Shown: piece after piece, positions 46,301 through 56,274 of the stretch
Numbering within the stretch: the stretch's first letter is position 1
Layout of the letters: every line of letters begins with the position of its first letter
From: Xanthostigma xanthostigma
Lineage: Eukaryota; Arthropoda; Insecta; Raphidioptera; Raphidiidae
NCBI GenBank assembly: GCA_963575645.1
Contig: OY754464.1
Span: 47,854,192-47,918,191, forward strand
Length of the DNA stretch: 64,000 nucleotides
Reading direction: 5' to 3'
The notes under the pieces: model-generated
Told to the model about the DNA's origin: nothing
What the model saw: the letters and a program-made list of their open reading frames with translations, nothing else
The model's database searches: none
Position numbers and translations under genes: made by a program

Positions 46301-47889
46301 TAAAATGAGGTACGTTTTGCCAACACCAGTAATTTATTAGCAGTAGTTGGGGCACTCTTTATACTCCATAAAAGAAAAAAAAAATCAAAAAGCAAATGGT
46401 CAAAAAGATGGTTTATAGAAAGAAAACGTTATTCAAATGCAATTTTATTGGAAGAGCTAAAAGTACGTTCTTCATATGCTTGGTTTTTTATGTTTCTGTC
46501 TGAATACTCTTTAGCCTTTGTATTCTTAAGATACGTATGCAGATGATAAATGTTTATGAACTCTTCCCAAAATACACGATCACTTTCCATCATGGAATTT
46601 ACACAGATAAAAAATAAACTAACTTCTAAAATGGCGCGGGAAAATAAATTAATATCGCTTGGTATCGACTCAATTCTATACACGCTCAAACTTGCATCAG
46701 CATCACCGACTCGGCGTCGTGGCTCGTCGACCAAAATGGGATTCCAGACTCTGCATTGCTGCAAGCTGCATCTGATGCCAAATATGTGATTCACTACTAC
46801 ACACTGCTACTTGCATCATGAAACGCAGCTTGTATCAAGGTGTGTAGGCCGCTTAAGGTTATTGTCAATTCGAATTTTCTGACAATACTCTGCAACCCAG
46901 GGCTAGTCTTGTTCTTGGTCAGACCTCTAAGTACTCTTGGTTGATATGAAAATTATTTGAATAACATAATATTTGATTTTTTTGCAGTTGCGCATGTTTT
47001 CATTACAAGTGTTACATCATCCAATAAAATTCAGTGCCGGCGGTCTCTTTCCTTTAGATGGAACTTTGGTCTATTCTGTACGTATTCATAGCATTTTTTT
47101 AATACTCATATAGTCGACTCTATTGTTTCGCTAAAGATCAATACACAGGGACGTATTTATCCTACGTTGGACCCCAAGATTTCATCAGAACCGCAGGTAG
47201 CCAGCCACGACAAACGAAAAAAGGGTACAGGACCGCAGGCACCCAGCCACAACAGACGAAAAAAAGACCTTTTTGTTGCGGAAATGAAAGGACCTTTTTT
47301 TTGCTCTCCAAATGTGCACGCGACAAAATTTTTCAAGTTAGGTTGTTGGAAAAAAGATCATTCGTGTTAATAAATCTTAAAAAAAATATTGATTTTTTTG
47401 CTTTACCCCCCCCCTCAGAAAAAAAATATCTACGCCGTTGCGAGCAGCAAACGAATATCACAATCGTAAAAATCGTCTTCATTCCGCCCTTGATGTACAC
47501 AATCTGCTAGTATTATTAGTTACTAATACAACCACATTTCTGTATTTTCTTTTACTTCATATTTTTGTTGCATTTAGCAAACTATATTTTAAATATCAGA
47601 AGCTATGTCTAGGACGCAGAGAAAATGAAACTGTAAGGGGGGCAGCGCCAGCATATCGTCTTTGTCCGGAGCACTTTTACAAATATGTCCGTGTTAGTTA
47701 CGGGATAATGTGGGAAAATGTACGAGCTCCGAGATAATACAACCTGTGCAAAATGAAAGAGTCGACTGTAATACATTTTATTATATTTCAACGGGATACT
47801 AAGCAAATATTTAATATATTTTACAGATAGTTGCTGGGACCGCTTCATACATGGTCATTTTGATACAATTTGAGCTCAGTAATATTTAA
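34357..47889 (+). CDS. Gustatory receptor Gr-4 (7tm_7), 393 aa, exons 2-5 probably shared
   Basis: Exons 34357-35035, 35356-35636, 42041-42109, 46988-47077 and 47827-47889 join with phases 1,0,0,0 into 394 codons. Exons 3 and 4 have the same lengths (69 and 90 nt) as in Gr-1 and Gr-2. The protein begins MSKLRESIKYLLLIGTITF; exon 2 encodes NIFCQFGYTLFSVLYAFLII, exon 4 MFSLQVLHHPIKFSAGGLFP, and exon 5 GTASYMVILIQFEL, a TM7 signature with Ser in place of the usual Ala/Thr neighbour. The C-terminal exon is shorter than in Gr-1 and Gr-2. Introns 2 (6.4 kb) and 3 (4.9 kb) are swollen by transposons. The separate first exon at 29092 probably uses exons 2-5 as well. Presumed tastant-gated channel; ligand unknown. 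Confidence 0.92.
35697..36386. mobile_element. hAT element, 690 bp, in Gr-4 intron 2
   Basis: Perfect 8-bp duplication AGTCTTGT (35689-35696, 36387-36394) and inverted ends CAGTGTGACCAGATT. It inserted only 60 bp after the exon 2 donor and keeps the C-terminal part of a transposase on the plus strand. Confidence 0.92.
36035..36180 (+). pseudogene. hAT transposase dimerisation-domain relic
   Basis: One frame reads LLCVPVSNAACERIFS, then a stop, then INLIKTEQRNRFINKNVSAV, matching the hAT C-terminal dimerisation motif (P-x-S-N-A-x-C-E-R-x-F-S and N-x-I-K-x-x-x-R-N-R). The upstream catalytic part has been lost. Confidence 0.75.
36470..37084 (-). mobile_element. Helitron, 615 bp, with tRNA-like passenger
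   Basis: On the minus strand it begins TCTATACTAATATATAAAGC and ends GGTTTCACCC-complement, GGGCGGGACCGCTAG before T. Internal words CTAATCTCAGGAACTACTGG are typical of this Helitron group. A tRNA-like segment sits near the middle. Confidence 0.8.
36751..36824 (-). tRNA. tRNA-like sequence (pseudogene, Asp-type anticodon GTC)
   Basis: A perfect T-stem/loop (GTGGG TTCGAGC CCCAC), a D-loop-like AATCGGTAG and a loop CTGTCAA giving anticodon GTC are visible. The acceptor stem does not pair and the D-stem is poor. Inside a Helitron, so a captured or decayed copy and not a working gene. Confidence 0.5.
37085..37479 (-). mobile_element. Helitron-like sequence with internal duplication
   Basis: GCGCTAATCTCCGAAACCAC is the Helitron-type 5' word. 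A segment of about 45 bp (CGACATCTAATAGAATTTAC and following) is repeated in diverged form about 75 bp further on. Confidence 0.4.
37480..38588. mobile_element. Near-perfect palindromic foldback element, 1.1 kb
   Basis: Arms of about 490 bp (from GAGCTGATGACAC inward through GGGGCAGAACC and GCGCATGCGC) are about 96-97% identical in inverted orientation, with a loop of about 130 bp. The two arms encode almost the same 94-codon frame, a by-product of the symmetry. A shorter relative is at 57197-57776. It lies in Gr-4 intron 2. Confidence 0.9.
38589..38757 (+). mobile_element. Helitron, about 170 bp
   Basis: Start near TATATAATATTATAAAGAG and end GGGCGGGACCTCTAG before T; internal CTCAAAAACTACTGGGCCG. 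Confidence 0.65.
38758..38992 (+). mobile_element. Helitron, about 235 bp
   Basis: Directly follows the previous one. GGTAATCTCCGAAACTACTC inside and GAACCGGGCCGCTAG at the end; same subfamily as 24865-25065. Confidence 0.7.
39126..39330 (-). mobile_element. Helitron 3' part, inverted
   Basis: Minus strand ends AGCTGGATCGGCCCACTAG. The 5' limit is not clear. Confidence 0.45.
39815..40805. mobile_element. Head-to-head mariner palindrome
   Basis: Both halves carry the mariner-like end ACGAGGGGTATTCACAAAGT (left at about 39894, right inverse ending near 40720) and the start of a transposase, facing each other. The pairing also extends about 75 bp outside the termini on both sides. A third, isolated terminus lies at 40858-40885. 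Arms are roughly 85-90% identical. Confidence 0.8.
40393..40602 (-). pseudogene. Mariner transposase N-terminal (HTH) fragment
   Basis: RKACLLVNYLRAKGLNGNEI followed by HSKLVKIYGDNCTSEQMVRR is the helix-turn-helix of mariner transposases. The left half (about 40138-40312, +) encodes the same segment in decayed form. No DD34D catalytic region is present. Confidence 0.75.
41016..41611 (+). repeat. Dispersed repeat, copy 3 (single unit)
   Basis: Same ends as the copy at 20030 (GGGAAGTTATTG at the start, GGCCTGCAGGATCAAACTTC at the end) but with only one 156-bp-type unit, near 41388-41460. Confidence 0.8.
41667..41982. mobile_element. MITE, 316 bp
   Basis: Ends CTGAATGAACGGTTTCGATT and its near-complement, paired over about 70 bp. 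The interior repeats AAAAAACTCCCCCCAAACG and ATCGACACGACC directly. It ends about 60 bp before Gr-4 exon 3. Confidence 0.75.
42182..42345. mobile_element. hAT-family fragment
   Basis: Shares GTCAAAAAATTTGATTT and, inverted, AGTTGGCAAAACCAAAAGTG with the hAT relic in Gr-1 intron 2. Confidence 0.5.
42440..42775 (-). repeat. tRNA-bearing repeat unit A
   Basis: The minus strand holds a tRNA-like core (about 42579-42642): acceptor-like GGCAGCC, D-arm GTGGCGTAATGGTTATGCC and T-arm GGTCCTGGGTTCGATTCC. The anticodon arm is irregular. The surrounding scaffold (CGGTATACAAGTGTAGCACT, AATTAGCTGTCAAAAATAAT) recurs in unit B. Confidence 0.55.
42776..43070 (-). repeat. tRNA-bearing repeat unit B
   Basis: Same scaffold as unit A (TGGTATAGAAGTGTAGCAGT, AATTAGCTGTCAAAAATAAT) but a different tRNA-like core (about 42866-42936) with GGCATCGGTCTGGCCGAACG and T-arm GGTGCCGGGTTCGATTCCCG. 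Confidence 0.55.
43195..43250. repeat. (GTAC)n microsatellite
   Basis: Fourteen or so GTAC/ATAC units in the middle of Gr-4 intron 3. Confidence 0.9.
43487..43787. mobile_element. MITE, 301 bp
   Basis: Ends ATTCGCACCAAAAACATAAA pair with the inverse; GCCGGCTTTGTCGAAAAAA inside pairs too. A separate hairpin (CACATACCGCT / AGCGGTATGTG) stands at 43456-43482. Confidence 0.7.
44136..44843 (-). mobile_element. Solo LTR, 708 bp
   Basis: TGTAACA...TGTTACA ends flanked by a 4-bp direct repeat ATAC. An AATAAA word close to the 3' end on the minus strand suggests that orientation. No internal retroelement sequence remains, so it is an old recombined fossil of undetermined LTR family. Confidence 0.7.
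44844..45350. other. Intronic, no element defined
   Basis: A 119-codon plus-strand frame (44900-45259) has no recognisable domain, and I do not call it a gene. Confidence 0.4.
45351..46110. mobile_element. Non-autonomous Harbinger element
   Basis: TCACGATCAAACTTCATGCC and ACAGTTCAGTGTTCA on the left pair with the right end at about 46063-46102. It keeps a transposase fragment on the minus strand. Target duplication not identified. Confidence 0.7.
45507..45743 (-). pseudogene. Harbinger transposase N-terminal fragment
   Basis: LLELATPFIKNQDTNMRKSI and STQERLAATLRFLASG are the classic Harbinger stretch just before the DDE domain. The frame ends soon after FLASG. Confidence 0.75.
46116..46853. 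mobile_element. PIF/Harbinger element, 738 bp, TAA duplication
   Basis: Ends AGTGGCCTACACACCTTGAT and AGCGGCCTACACACCTTGAT (inverted), flanked by TAA on both sides, the TWA target of this superfamily. It abuts the previous Harbinger element and carries a MADF relic. Confidence 0.88.
46429..46593 (-). pseudogene. MADF-domain relic
   Basis: MMESDRVFWEEFINIYHLHT, then AKEYSDRNIKNQAYEE, resembles the N-terminal half of a MADF domain (W and the K-E-Y-x-D-R-x-x-K-x-x-A-W/Y-E-E run). This is the accessory DNA-binding protein of Harbinger elements, truncated. Confidence 0.6.
47105..47775. mobile_element. Possible TIR element in Gr-4 intron 4
   Basis: AGTCGACTCT near 47113 pairs with AGAGTCGACT near 47758. 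Inside is a short tandem duplication (CCGCAGGTAGCCAGCCAC-type unit, twice, 47192-47262). Weak evidence. Confidence 0.35.
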
Positions 47890-48110
47890 ATTTTTAATTG
47901 TTACTTTTTAGAATTGACAAAATAACAAGTTCAATGTTTTAATTTAAATATATAAATGTATACTTATATAAGCTAGTTTTTTCATTTAAAAATACTAGAT
48001 GCGTTTGGTATATTAGTGTACCTATACTGTAGATCAGTGGTTCCCAATTAATTTTTGCTGCGTACCACTTCAAAAATGACCTCAAACCTGCGTACCCCTT
48101 ATTGTAGCAA

Positions 48111-48276
48111 TCACACTAATATTATAAATGCGAAAGTTTGTGAGTGTGTGTATGTTTGTTACTTACGCTCAAACGCCTGGACCAATTTTGATGAAATTTG
48201 GTATACAGGTAGTTGACACCCTGGATTTTACAGATAGGCTACTTAAACCGCGGGTGACACCGCGGGGCACAGCTAG
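48111..48276 (+). mobile_element. Helitron, 166 bp, nested in hAT
   Basis: Starts TCACACTAATATTATAAATG and ends with a hairpin CCGCGGGTGACACCGCGG then GGCACAGCTAG before T. Complete non-autonomous copy. Confidence 0.85.
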
Positions 48277-48328
48277 TGATAAATAAAAAAAATAAGTCAG
48301 TTTAAATAACATTTATTTAGCGAAGACG

Positions 48329-48466
48329 CTAATGTGACAAATGTGCACGTTTTTCTTTGCACAGCTCTTGAAAATCTGGTTGTCCTTCAGTCAGCTTCAG
48401 TCTTAAATCGTCTTCAAGTTGAAGTCTGTGACGATGTTTAGTTTTTAAGTTCGTCATGGCCGAAAA
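48329..48466 (-). pseudogene. C-terminus of a ZBED/hAT transposase
   Basis: TNLKTKHRHRLQLEDDLRLK, then LTEGQPDFQELCKEKRAHLS and H-stop, matches the C-terminal end of domesticated and mobile hAT transposases of the ZBED5/FAM200 type (I-K-x-K-x-R-x-R-L...DLRL-x-L...K-Q-x-H). Only this tail is left. Confidence 0.7.
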
Positions 48467-48579
48467 TAATATTTTGGAAATTGTTCTTGTTTTTACTGAT
48501 AGCCGCACGTACCCCTTGATGCAACTTCACGTACCCCTGGGGGTACGCGTACCACTAATTGGGAAACACTGCTGTAGAT

Positions 48580-50249
48580 TATTCACTAAAATTTACGCTG
48601 AAAAATGTACGTTAGGTTTATCAAAAGTATCAATTATTCAGATATCTATCACGTGATCTACACTATCCTATGTTCCCCTGTTTAAAAGTTGGCACGTGTT
48701 TACATGACACTGAAATACTAAACAGGTCAGTGTACCTTACACTTTTGTATAACAAACACAATAGTTAATAGTGTCAACACTTTTTACACTGGAGCACGGT
48801 ATCAAACACATCTATTAAATATTAAGTAAGTTTACAAGAAAAACTTATTGTAAAACATTTAAAATGTTACACTATGAATATTAGCATTGATTAAAATATT
48901 ATATAGGAAGATAAAGATGCCAGTGAACCAAAATGATACCACTTTTGATGCGCGTCAATAGATGGCTTGGCATTAAAATTTTATTTAATCGTTTTTCAAT
49001 TACAAAATTTACATTCGTCGTGGGTTCTTCAAAATTTTTAGTTTTGTTTTTTTTTTTAAATGGCTTAATTTACCTTTGCGTTCCGTTTATTTGTTTGTTT
49101 CAAATTTTGTGACAACAACTTCCCGCTACCTAATTGAGTTAAAATTTTGCGTACACGTGTGGTTCCGATGCCAATACAATATTATAGTAAGTGGTAACTA
49201 GCTAAGCGATTCGGTTTTCATGTGGGTGCAAATCGCACCTTAGATAAAATACACTAAAACTTAAAAATAATATTGGTAAAAAACTTTTTAAGTTAAACGG
49301 GTTTATTGTGCAGTCGATAGTAAACATTGGAGTGTAGTTTGCATTAGATTTTTTTTGGAACCTGGTCACGTACCAGTCGGTTAGTGTATACTGACTAGCA
49401 CATTCTCTAAAACACCCATAGACGCTGATGACCTCAGCTGTTTAGCGTCTGTAATCTATGATCTATCTATTGATAGTGTACAAAAAGCATGAATATAACT
49501 ATTGGTCACCAATTTGCGACTTTGATCATACAAAAATAAAATTTAGGAGCGCATTGTAATATTAAGGTCAAAGAAGACAGTTGAAAGCCAGATGTGATTT
49601 TCACGTTCTAACAAACAACTTTCTATCTTAGTACACTATCGGTTGTACAATAAATAAAACCGCTTAACTTAGAGTTATTTTGCCAATTTTATTTTCAATT
49701 ACAATTTCATCAATCGATAATATCAATATATTTTTACCAATAATCGAGAAACTATAGTTATCATATTTTCAAAACGATTTTTGATTTTAAAAGAACGTCT
49801 TTTCACGATAAAATTTTTATTAAGTAGGTAATTTGAGAACAGGTCAAAGTATTAGCTGAATTTTCAATTTATTATTACAAATAATAATGAATTATTATAA
49901 GTTTTAACAATCCTTAAATAAAAAAAATATTTGAGCTCCAAAATGACAATTTTATTTGAAACAAAATAAAAAATTAACAATTGTACACTGAAAATATCAT
50001 ATTATCACAACCATTAAAACAATAAATAAATAAATAAATATCAACATTCCATTTAAATAGTTGAGATTATAATTTGCTTAAAAAAATTTTTTGGTTTACG
50101 CACGGTAACAAAAATCACATCTCATATCAGTCAGTTTAAATATTTATAAATATCAATAAATAAAATTATATATTCTAGAAAACACAACAGAAACTTATAC
50201 TTAATACTGATTATATTTATATAACAAACGAAAAAAGATGCTACGTATT
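48580..50249. other. Intergenic region and eEF1A 3'UTR
   Basis: 48580-49900 has no recognisable gene or element. From about 49940 it is the 3'UTR of the minus-strand eEF1A gene, with TAAATAAATAAATAAA-type simple sequence near 50022-50040. Confidence 0.45.
49951..49956 (-). terminator. Candidate polyadenylation signal of eEF1A
   Basis: AATAAA on the minus strand, about 295 bp after the eEF1A stop codon. Confidence 0.45.
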
Positions 50250-51730
<1,481 letters not shown>

Positions 51731-51731
51731 C

Positions 51732-51846
51732 TATAAGTTTTTGAAAAAAAAAAATATAAAAATAATAGAATTACATACAAATTATGAATCTATTTTCGCA
51801 TATTTATGTCAGAAAACCTATATCGTAAAAATCACATTATTTTTAC
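51732..51846 (-). other. 5'UTR intron of eEF1A
   Basis: Donor CAATAAG/GTAAAAATAA at 51846 and acceptor CAAAAACTTATAG at 51732, 16 bp before the ATG. The leader exon upstream (from about 51847) contains TTTCCGTGTCTCGTCTGC. A leader intron at this place is typical of insect eEF1A genes. Confidence 0.75.
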
Positions 51847-51929
51847 CTTATTGCAGTAATTTCCTTCAGCAGACGAGACACGGAAATGAAAATGGAAGCC
51901 GGAAAATGGCAGACTTTCCCACAATTCAC

Positions 51930-52481
51930 CGCTTTTGAGCTTGAAAAGCTATTTTCGTACGCTTCTCTTTAGTTACTTTACTGTATAACAGTTGAAAGTT
52001 ACTAAAGCTTGCAACGCCCAAAAAAAGCGCCAAACTGCACAGTTTTTAACGTTATATTGAACAAACAATGTTTCTATCAGTTTTTGTAGATGCTTTGAAT
52101 TACTACTGCTGATTTTACATGAAAGATTTATTGTCCATTTTTTTACGCTCGTATTTTACGATTTAACAATTTTACGAATCTTCAAATTATTGTTTTTTTT
52201 TTTTTTCTTCATTATGGTACATAATAATAATATACCTATAAATAATTTGTATTATTAAGTATGTTGTTTATAAAAAAATTATCTCTTACATCTATTATAA
52301 TAATTATCACGACAATTATTGTTCACAGTAATCTTCAACACGACATCTTATTGTATATTTTCAACTGTGTATAAAATTGATAAGTTTAATAATGACTTAA
52401 TTTAGTGGGCAATGATTAGATAAATAAAAATAACAATTTATTTTTAATTTTCACTGACACTGCAATGTGTCAATTTTTAAT
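51930..52481. promoter_or_regulatory. Divergent intergenic region, eEF1A and 121-aa gene
   Basis: About 550 bp separates the eEF1A leader (-) from the small gene (+). It must contain both promoters. No TATA-like or TOP motif can be placed with confidence; a T-run lies at 52194-52206. Confidence 0.4.
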
Positions 52482-52983
52482 ATGGACACATCAGTTAATG
52501 GTTTTAATTTATTTGAAAAGTTTTACATATTACAACAATTAGACGAAACTTTATTAACAAATTTACAAATTTTAACAATACTTGAAATATTTGTATTATT
52601 GTTCAGTGTAAGTACAAAATCAAATAAATTGTGTGCGATGTATTAAATATTATTATGTATTTGCTTGTTACACAGATTTGGTGCATACATTTAAAAAAAC
52701 AACAGTACGAAAAAAGGGGTCAGGAATTATCTGAATGTCTCATTACAAAAAAAAACCATATTTTGAATATTTGTACTGAAATTTTCTTGGACATACAAGT
52801 AAGACTTATAATATAATAAAAATATATATTAATTAGTACTTCATAATCTTCAAACATATTTTTTAGGAACATAAAGAACAATTTGGAAAAATTAATGATC
52901 GATTTGAAGAGATTGCATATGAAATTGAGCGTCATCTGGCAGACATTCGTGATGTAGAAATAAAAATTCTTGAAGGATGTTGA
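52482..52983 (+). CDS. Small predicted membrane/coiled-coil protein, 121 aa
   Basis: Three exons, 52482-52607, 52676-52798 and 52867-52983, all phase 0 with good GT/AG borders (AGT/GTAAGT, CAA/GTAAGA, TTTTTAG/GA). The joined product begins [20 protein letters not shown]. Residues about 26-48 are strongly hydrophobic ([17 protein letters not shown] across the first junction) and could span a membrane; the remainder is charged and helical ([20 protein letters not shown]), ending ILEGC. I do not recognise the family. The stop lies 49 bp before the BRK1 start on the same strand with no AATAAA between, so both may sit on one transcript. The short consistent introns and coding pattern argue for a real gene. 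Confidence 0.7.
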
Positions 52984-53032
52984 TAAGGCAGAACGAGGTT
53001 TTAACATTTTAAATTTGACAGCTAAAACAAAC

Positions 53033-54531
53033 ATGGCGTCCACGCACCGTGAAGCTTTCCAAAAGCAAATTCAGCAAGATTGGGCAAATAGGGAATATAT
53101 AGAAGTAATTACTATGAATATTAAGAAAATAACAGATTTCCTAAATTCTTTCGGTAAGTGTGTTTTTCTTTCTTTACGAGTTTTTGCTGTTTAAGCTTTG
53201 TATACATAAAGCTGCGGGAAGACATGGCTTTTAAATTAAGTCGATAAAAGCAGAAAATACTTATTTAGTATTGATAGTAAAAGTGATATTCAATTTATTA
53301 ATTGCTTTCAACACCGACATTTAACGAAAATTCTTTATTCCAGATTTATCATGCAGATCGCGACTTGCAGGGTTAAATGAAAAACTTACAACATTAGAAA
53401 GACGAATTGATTATTTAGAGGCTTGCGTAAGTGTTGTTTTACTTTTTCGAATAAATATTGATGTATATTACGTGCCAGGAGCGTATCAGTTTAACACTGA
53501 TCAAACGAACATTACTTAAAATGTACAGTAGAATCAGGATTAACTGAGACCATTTTATCTGAGGTCGTAATTTGCACACTACACCTGATTATTACTCGCC
53601 ATATTAATTGAGCATTTGCAAGAGCCTAAGTTATCAGAGCAATGCGTCTTTTTTTGTATAATTGATAAATGTTTTTAAATTCTTAAAAAGTCCGTAATAT
53701 CCCAGCTTTTTTAATTATTCAAGGTAGGGTCAATTCACAGTAGCTTCTACATATAAGCCGGGTACTCATTAGCGAGCCGTAACCGTAACCGTTGCATGTA
53801 CTGTAACCAAAAAACATAGTGTGTACGTGGTTCGCAAGCCTGCTGCGAGCGGTACGCGTGCCGCTTGCAGCGAGCCGACGTTTACAACGTACTCATTTCT
53901 GAACCCGTAACGTTGCACGTAACTGTAACCGTTACTGTTACCAAAAACATAGTGTGTACGTGGTTCGCGTACCGCTTGCAGCAAGCCGACGATTGTCGGT
54001 TTTTGCCGCGAATCAAAGGGCGCTCGCAATGCGCTTGTGGACGTCAAGAGGAGAGGTTGTAACTTGTTTGTTGTATCAACAATAGAATATTCGAGTTTAT
54101 AGTCATGAGTGAATGGTCAGAGGAAACTACGGATAAATCCGGCTTGTCAGGCCACTGGCCTTCTCGTACACACTAGAACTTCGTTACTGTATCTGTTTGG
54201 TTACAGTTACAGCTCGCAAAATGAGTACGCTCGGTGAAAGCGTTACGGCGACGTCGTGAGCCTAAACTGTAACACGCGTACACACTAGAACCTCGTTACT
54301 GTATCACACATGTTACGGTTATGGCTCGCTAATGAGTACCCGGCTTAAGCGAGATGCTACCATGTTTTCATTGGGTGTTGCAATTTTGGGTTCACTCTAT
54401 GCAAATACAGCACGAAAAATGTTTGTCAGTGTTGAACGAACGCATGCCTACATGAAAAAGTTTTAATTCATAAGACTAATGGTGCATTTGTTTTATTTTT
54501 TCAGGTAACAAAAGGTGAAACTTTAACTTAA
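53033..54531 (+). CDS. BRK1: BRK1/HSPC300, WAVE regulatory complex subunit, 76 aa
   Basis: Exons 53033-53153, 53344-53426 and 54505-54531, phases 1 and 0, total 77 codons. The product matches BRICK1 almost residue for residue: [20 protein letters not shown], then [20 protein letters not shown], then [16 protein letters not shown] and VTKGETLT. Animal BRK1 proteins are about 75 aa. It is a coiled-coil subunit of the pentameric SCAR/WAVE complex, which drives Arp2/3 actin nucleation at the cell cortex. One small difference is Cys in place of the usual Arg before VTKGETLT. Intron 2 (1078 bp) has been enlarged by a TIR element. The ATG at 53033 is the conserved start. Confidence 0.97.
53755..54346. 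mobile_element. Harbinger-like MITE in BRK1 intron 2, 592 bp
   Basis: Ends AAGCCGGGTACTCATTAGCG, inverted at the right edge. Inside, a unit with CATAGTGTGTACGTGGTTCG and GCCGACG is repeated twice in tandem. The target duplication is ambiguous (TAA/TTA at the edges). Confidence 0.75.
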
Positions 54532-56274
54532 AATTTCATTATTTTTGTTTTATGGTGTCTATATTACTTTTAATACTGGAAATAATTTAAATCAAATATG
54601 TAAAATTTTCTTAATATACATTATATAATATAATAATTTCTCACCGAATTTATCTATTATTTGTACTGGTGTTTGAAACGGAAAATGAGAATAATCATGT
54701 GTCTAACATCTGTTTCTTTGTCGAAACAAACGCCTCTCACGCTATCATCATCTTCCATTTACCACTTTCCCGTTATTTTCTACCTCTTAAACTTTAATTC
54801 AGTTAATAGTAATGTGCGAGTGGGGGAATTACAGATTAGTTCAGGTAATTTTGTGAGGGAGCACTGAGGAAGTATGGCATTTTGGCAGCAAATGGGCTAT
54901 GACCTTGTATGTAAAAGAAACCGATTGATTGTTTATCGGGAATTATTGAAGAAAATCTTAACAAAATGAACGCTACGAGAATTATCATTTCTCAATATGT
55001 AATAATGAGAATTTGACTACAGTAGAGGTAGTCTATTTATTTAAAAAAATATAAATTACATTTGAAAACATACATTCTGCTTTTACTGCATCCAAGCAAA
55101 ATATGTATATACCAAAACGTGAATAGAAAATAGTACATACTAATTATAAATAAAAAGAGGTGATGTTTGTTTGACCACGCTAATCTCTGAAACTGCTGAA
55201 TCGATTTAAAAAATACTTCCACTGTTGACAAGTCTACTTCTCGATTGAGAAGTCAGAACAATCGCCTAAGGACAGTACAGTAAAATTGAGAAAAAAATTC
55301 TTAACAGAAAAGTCCTCGGACATTTTTTTGAAGTAAAACTTCTTTTGGCATTGTATGGTAAAATCGATTCATGAGACTGAAAATATAACGAAACGTTGCA
55401 AATTGCAATATACATATACTGTATACTATAAAAAACCGACTGTAGAAGCTAATATGGCGGCGAGGTAGAGTGGCTGCTTCATAACCTAAAAGTCGTACAC
55501 TCGATTCCGGCGGTCAGTGCTTAGTAAGATTAGCAACGAATTTACTTTGATAAGAAACTGCCATATATCTACTTCGTGTTTTTGTTGCTTGTACGTAGAC
55601 TTAAATGGCGTCACGCTTTGTTTGATAAATGGTCAATTTATACTTAAAATTAAAAAAATACAGATAAATTATTTTTTTTAATGCCCAATGATACATTCAC
55701 CGCGATTTATAACTGCAGGCTAATATTAATATAGCAGATAGGTAGGTACTCTACTCTTGTTAGCAATTTCGATGCCAAACCTAAATCTACTGAGCTGAGG
55801 CCGGAGCGGAAAGCTATTATTCTTAAGAATAGGTGATTATAAATGTAAAATGTTCAGTTTAGTGAGCTATGCGGGTCCTACATAGAGTACTTGGTCGATA
55901 AGTCGGCCCTGTAGTAATTTTAAAATAAATTATTGTGTTTATTTTATTTAATGTTTTGGTATTTACACATTTTTCTGGGACACCTCCAAATAAATTTACT
56001 AACTGACAGTAATCTTTTCATTCTTTGGGTCAACTTTCTTTGTACAAACATTTGCATCTTACTGTATAAATCGAACAGTAGTACAAAGGTTCTTTATTTA
56101 CCTGAAATAAAATTCAAAAGAAATATTCAATATTTTGATGTCAATCATTAAATTAATAACAGGTCCGCTGTATGAGCGCGATGATATTTATGAGTGCCAG
56201 TGAGAGCATCCAATCACTTTTTTTTAGTTTCATGAAATTTAGGTTGTTTGTTTCCATGGAGTTTTTCTCTCTTA
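54532..56274. other. BRK1 3' region and gene-free DNA
   Basis: The BRK1 3'UTR should lie within the first few hundred bases. A Helitron-like 5' word (GCTAATCTCTGAAACTGCTG) occurs at about 55178. At 55455-55525 a degenerate tRNA-like piece (GGTAGAGTGG and CTCGATTCC) may be a SINE head. Nothing else is recognised. Confidence 0.4.

Larger units (their letters stand above)
48035..48571. mobile_element. hAT element, 537 bp, with nested Helitron
   Basis: Perfect 8-bp duplication CTGTAGAT (48027-48034, 48572-48579), ends CAGTGGTTCCCAATTA and CAGTGTTTCCCAATTAG. It keeps the tail of a transposase on the minus strand. Confidence 0.9.
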
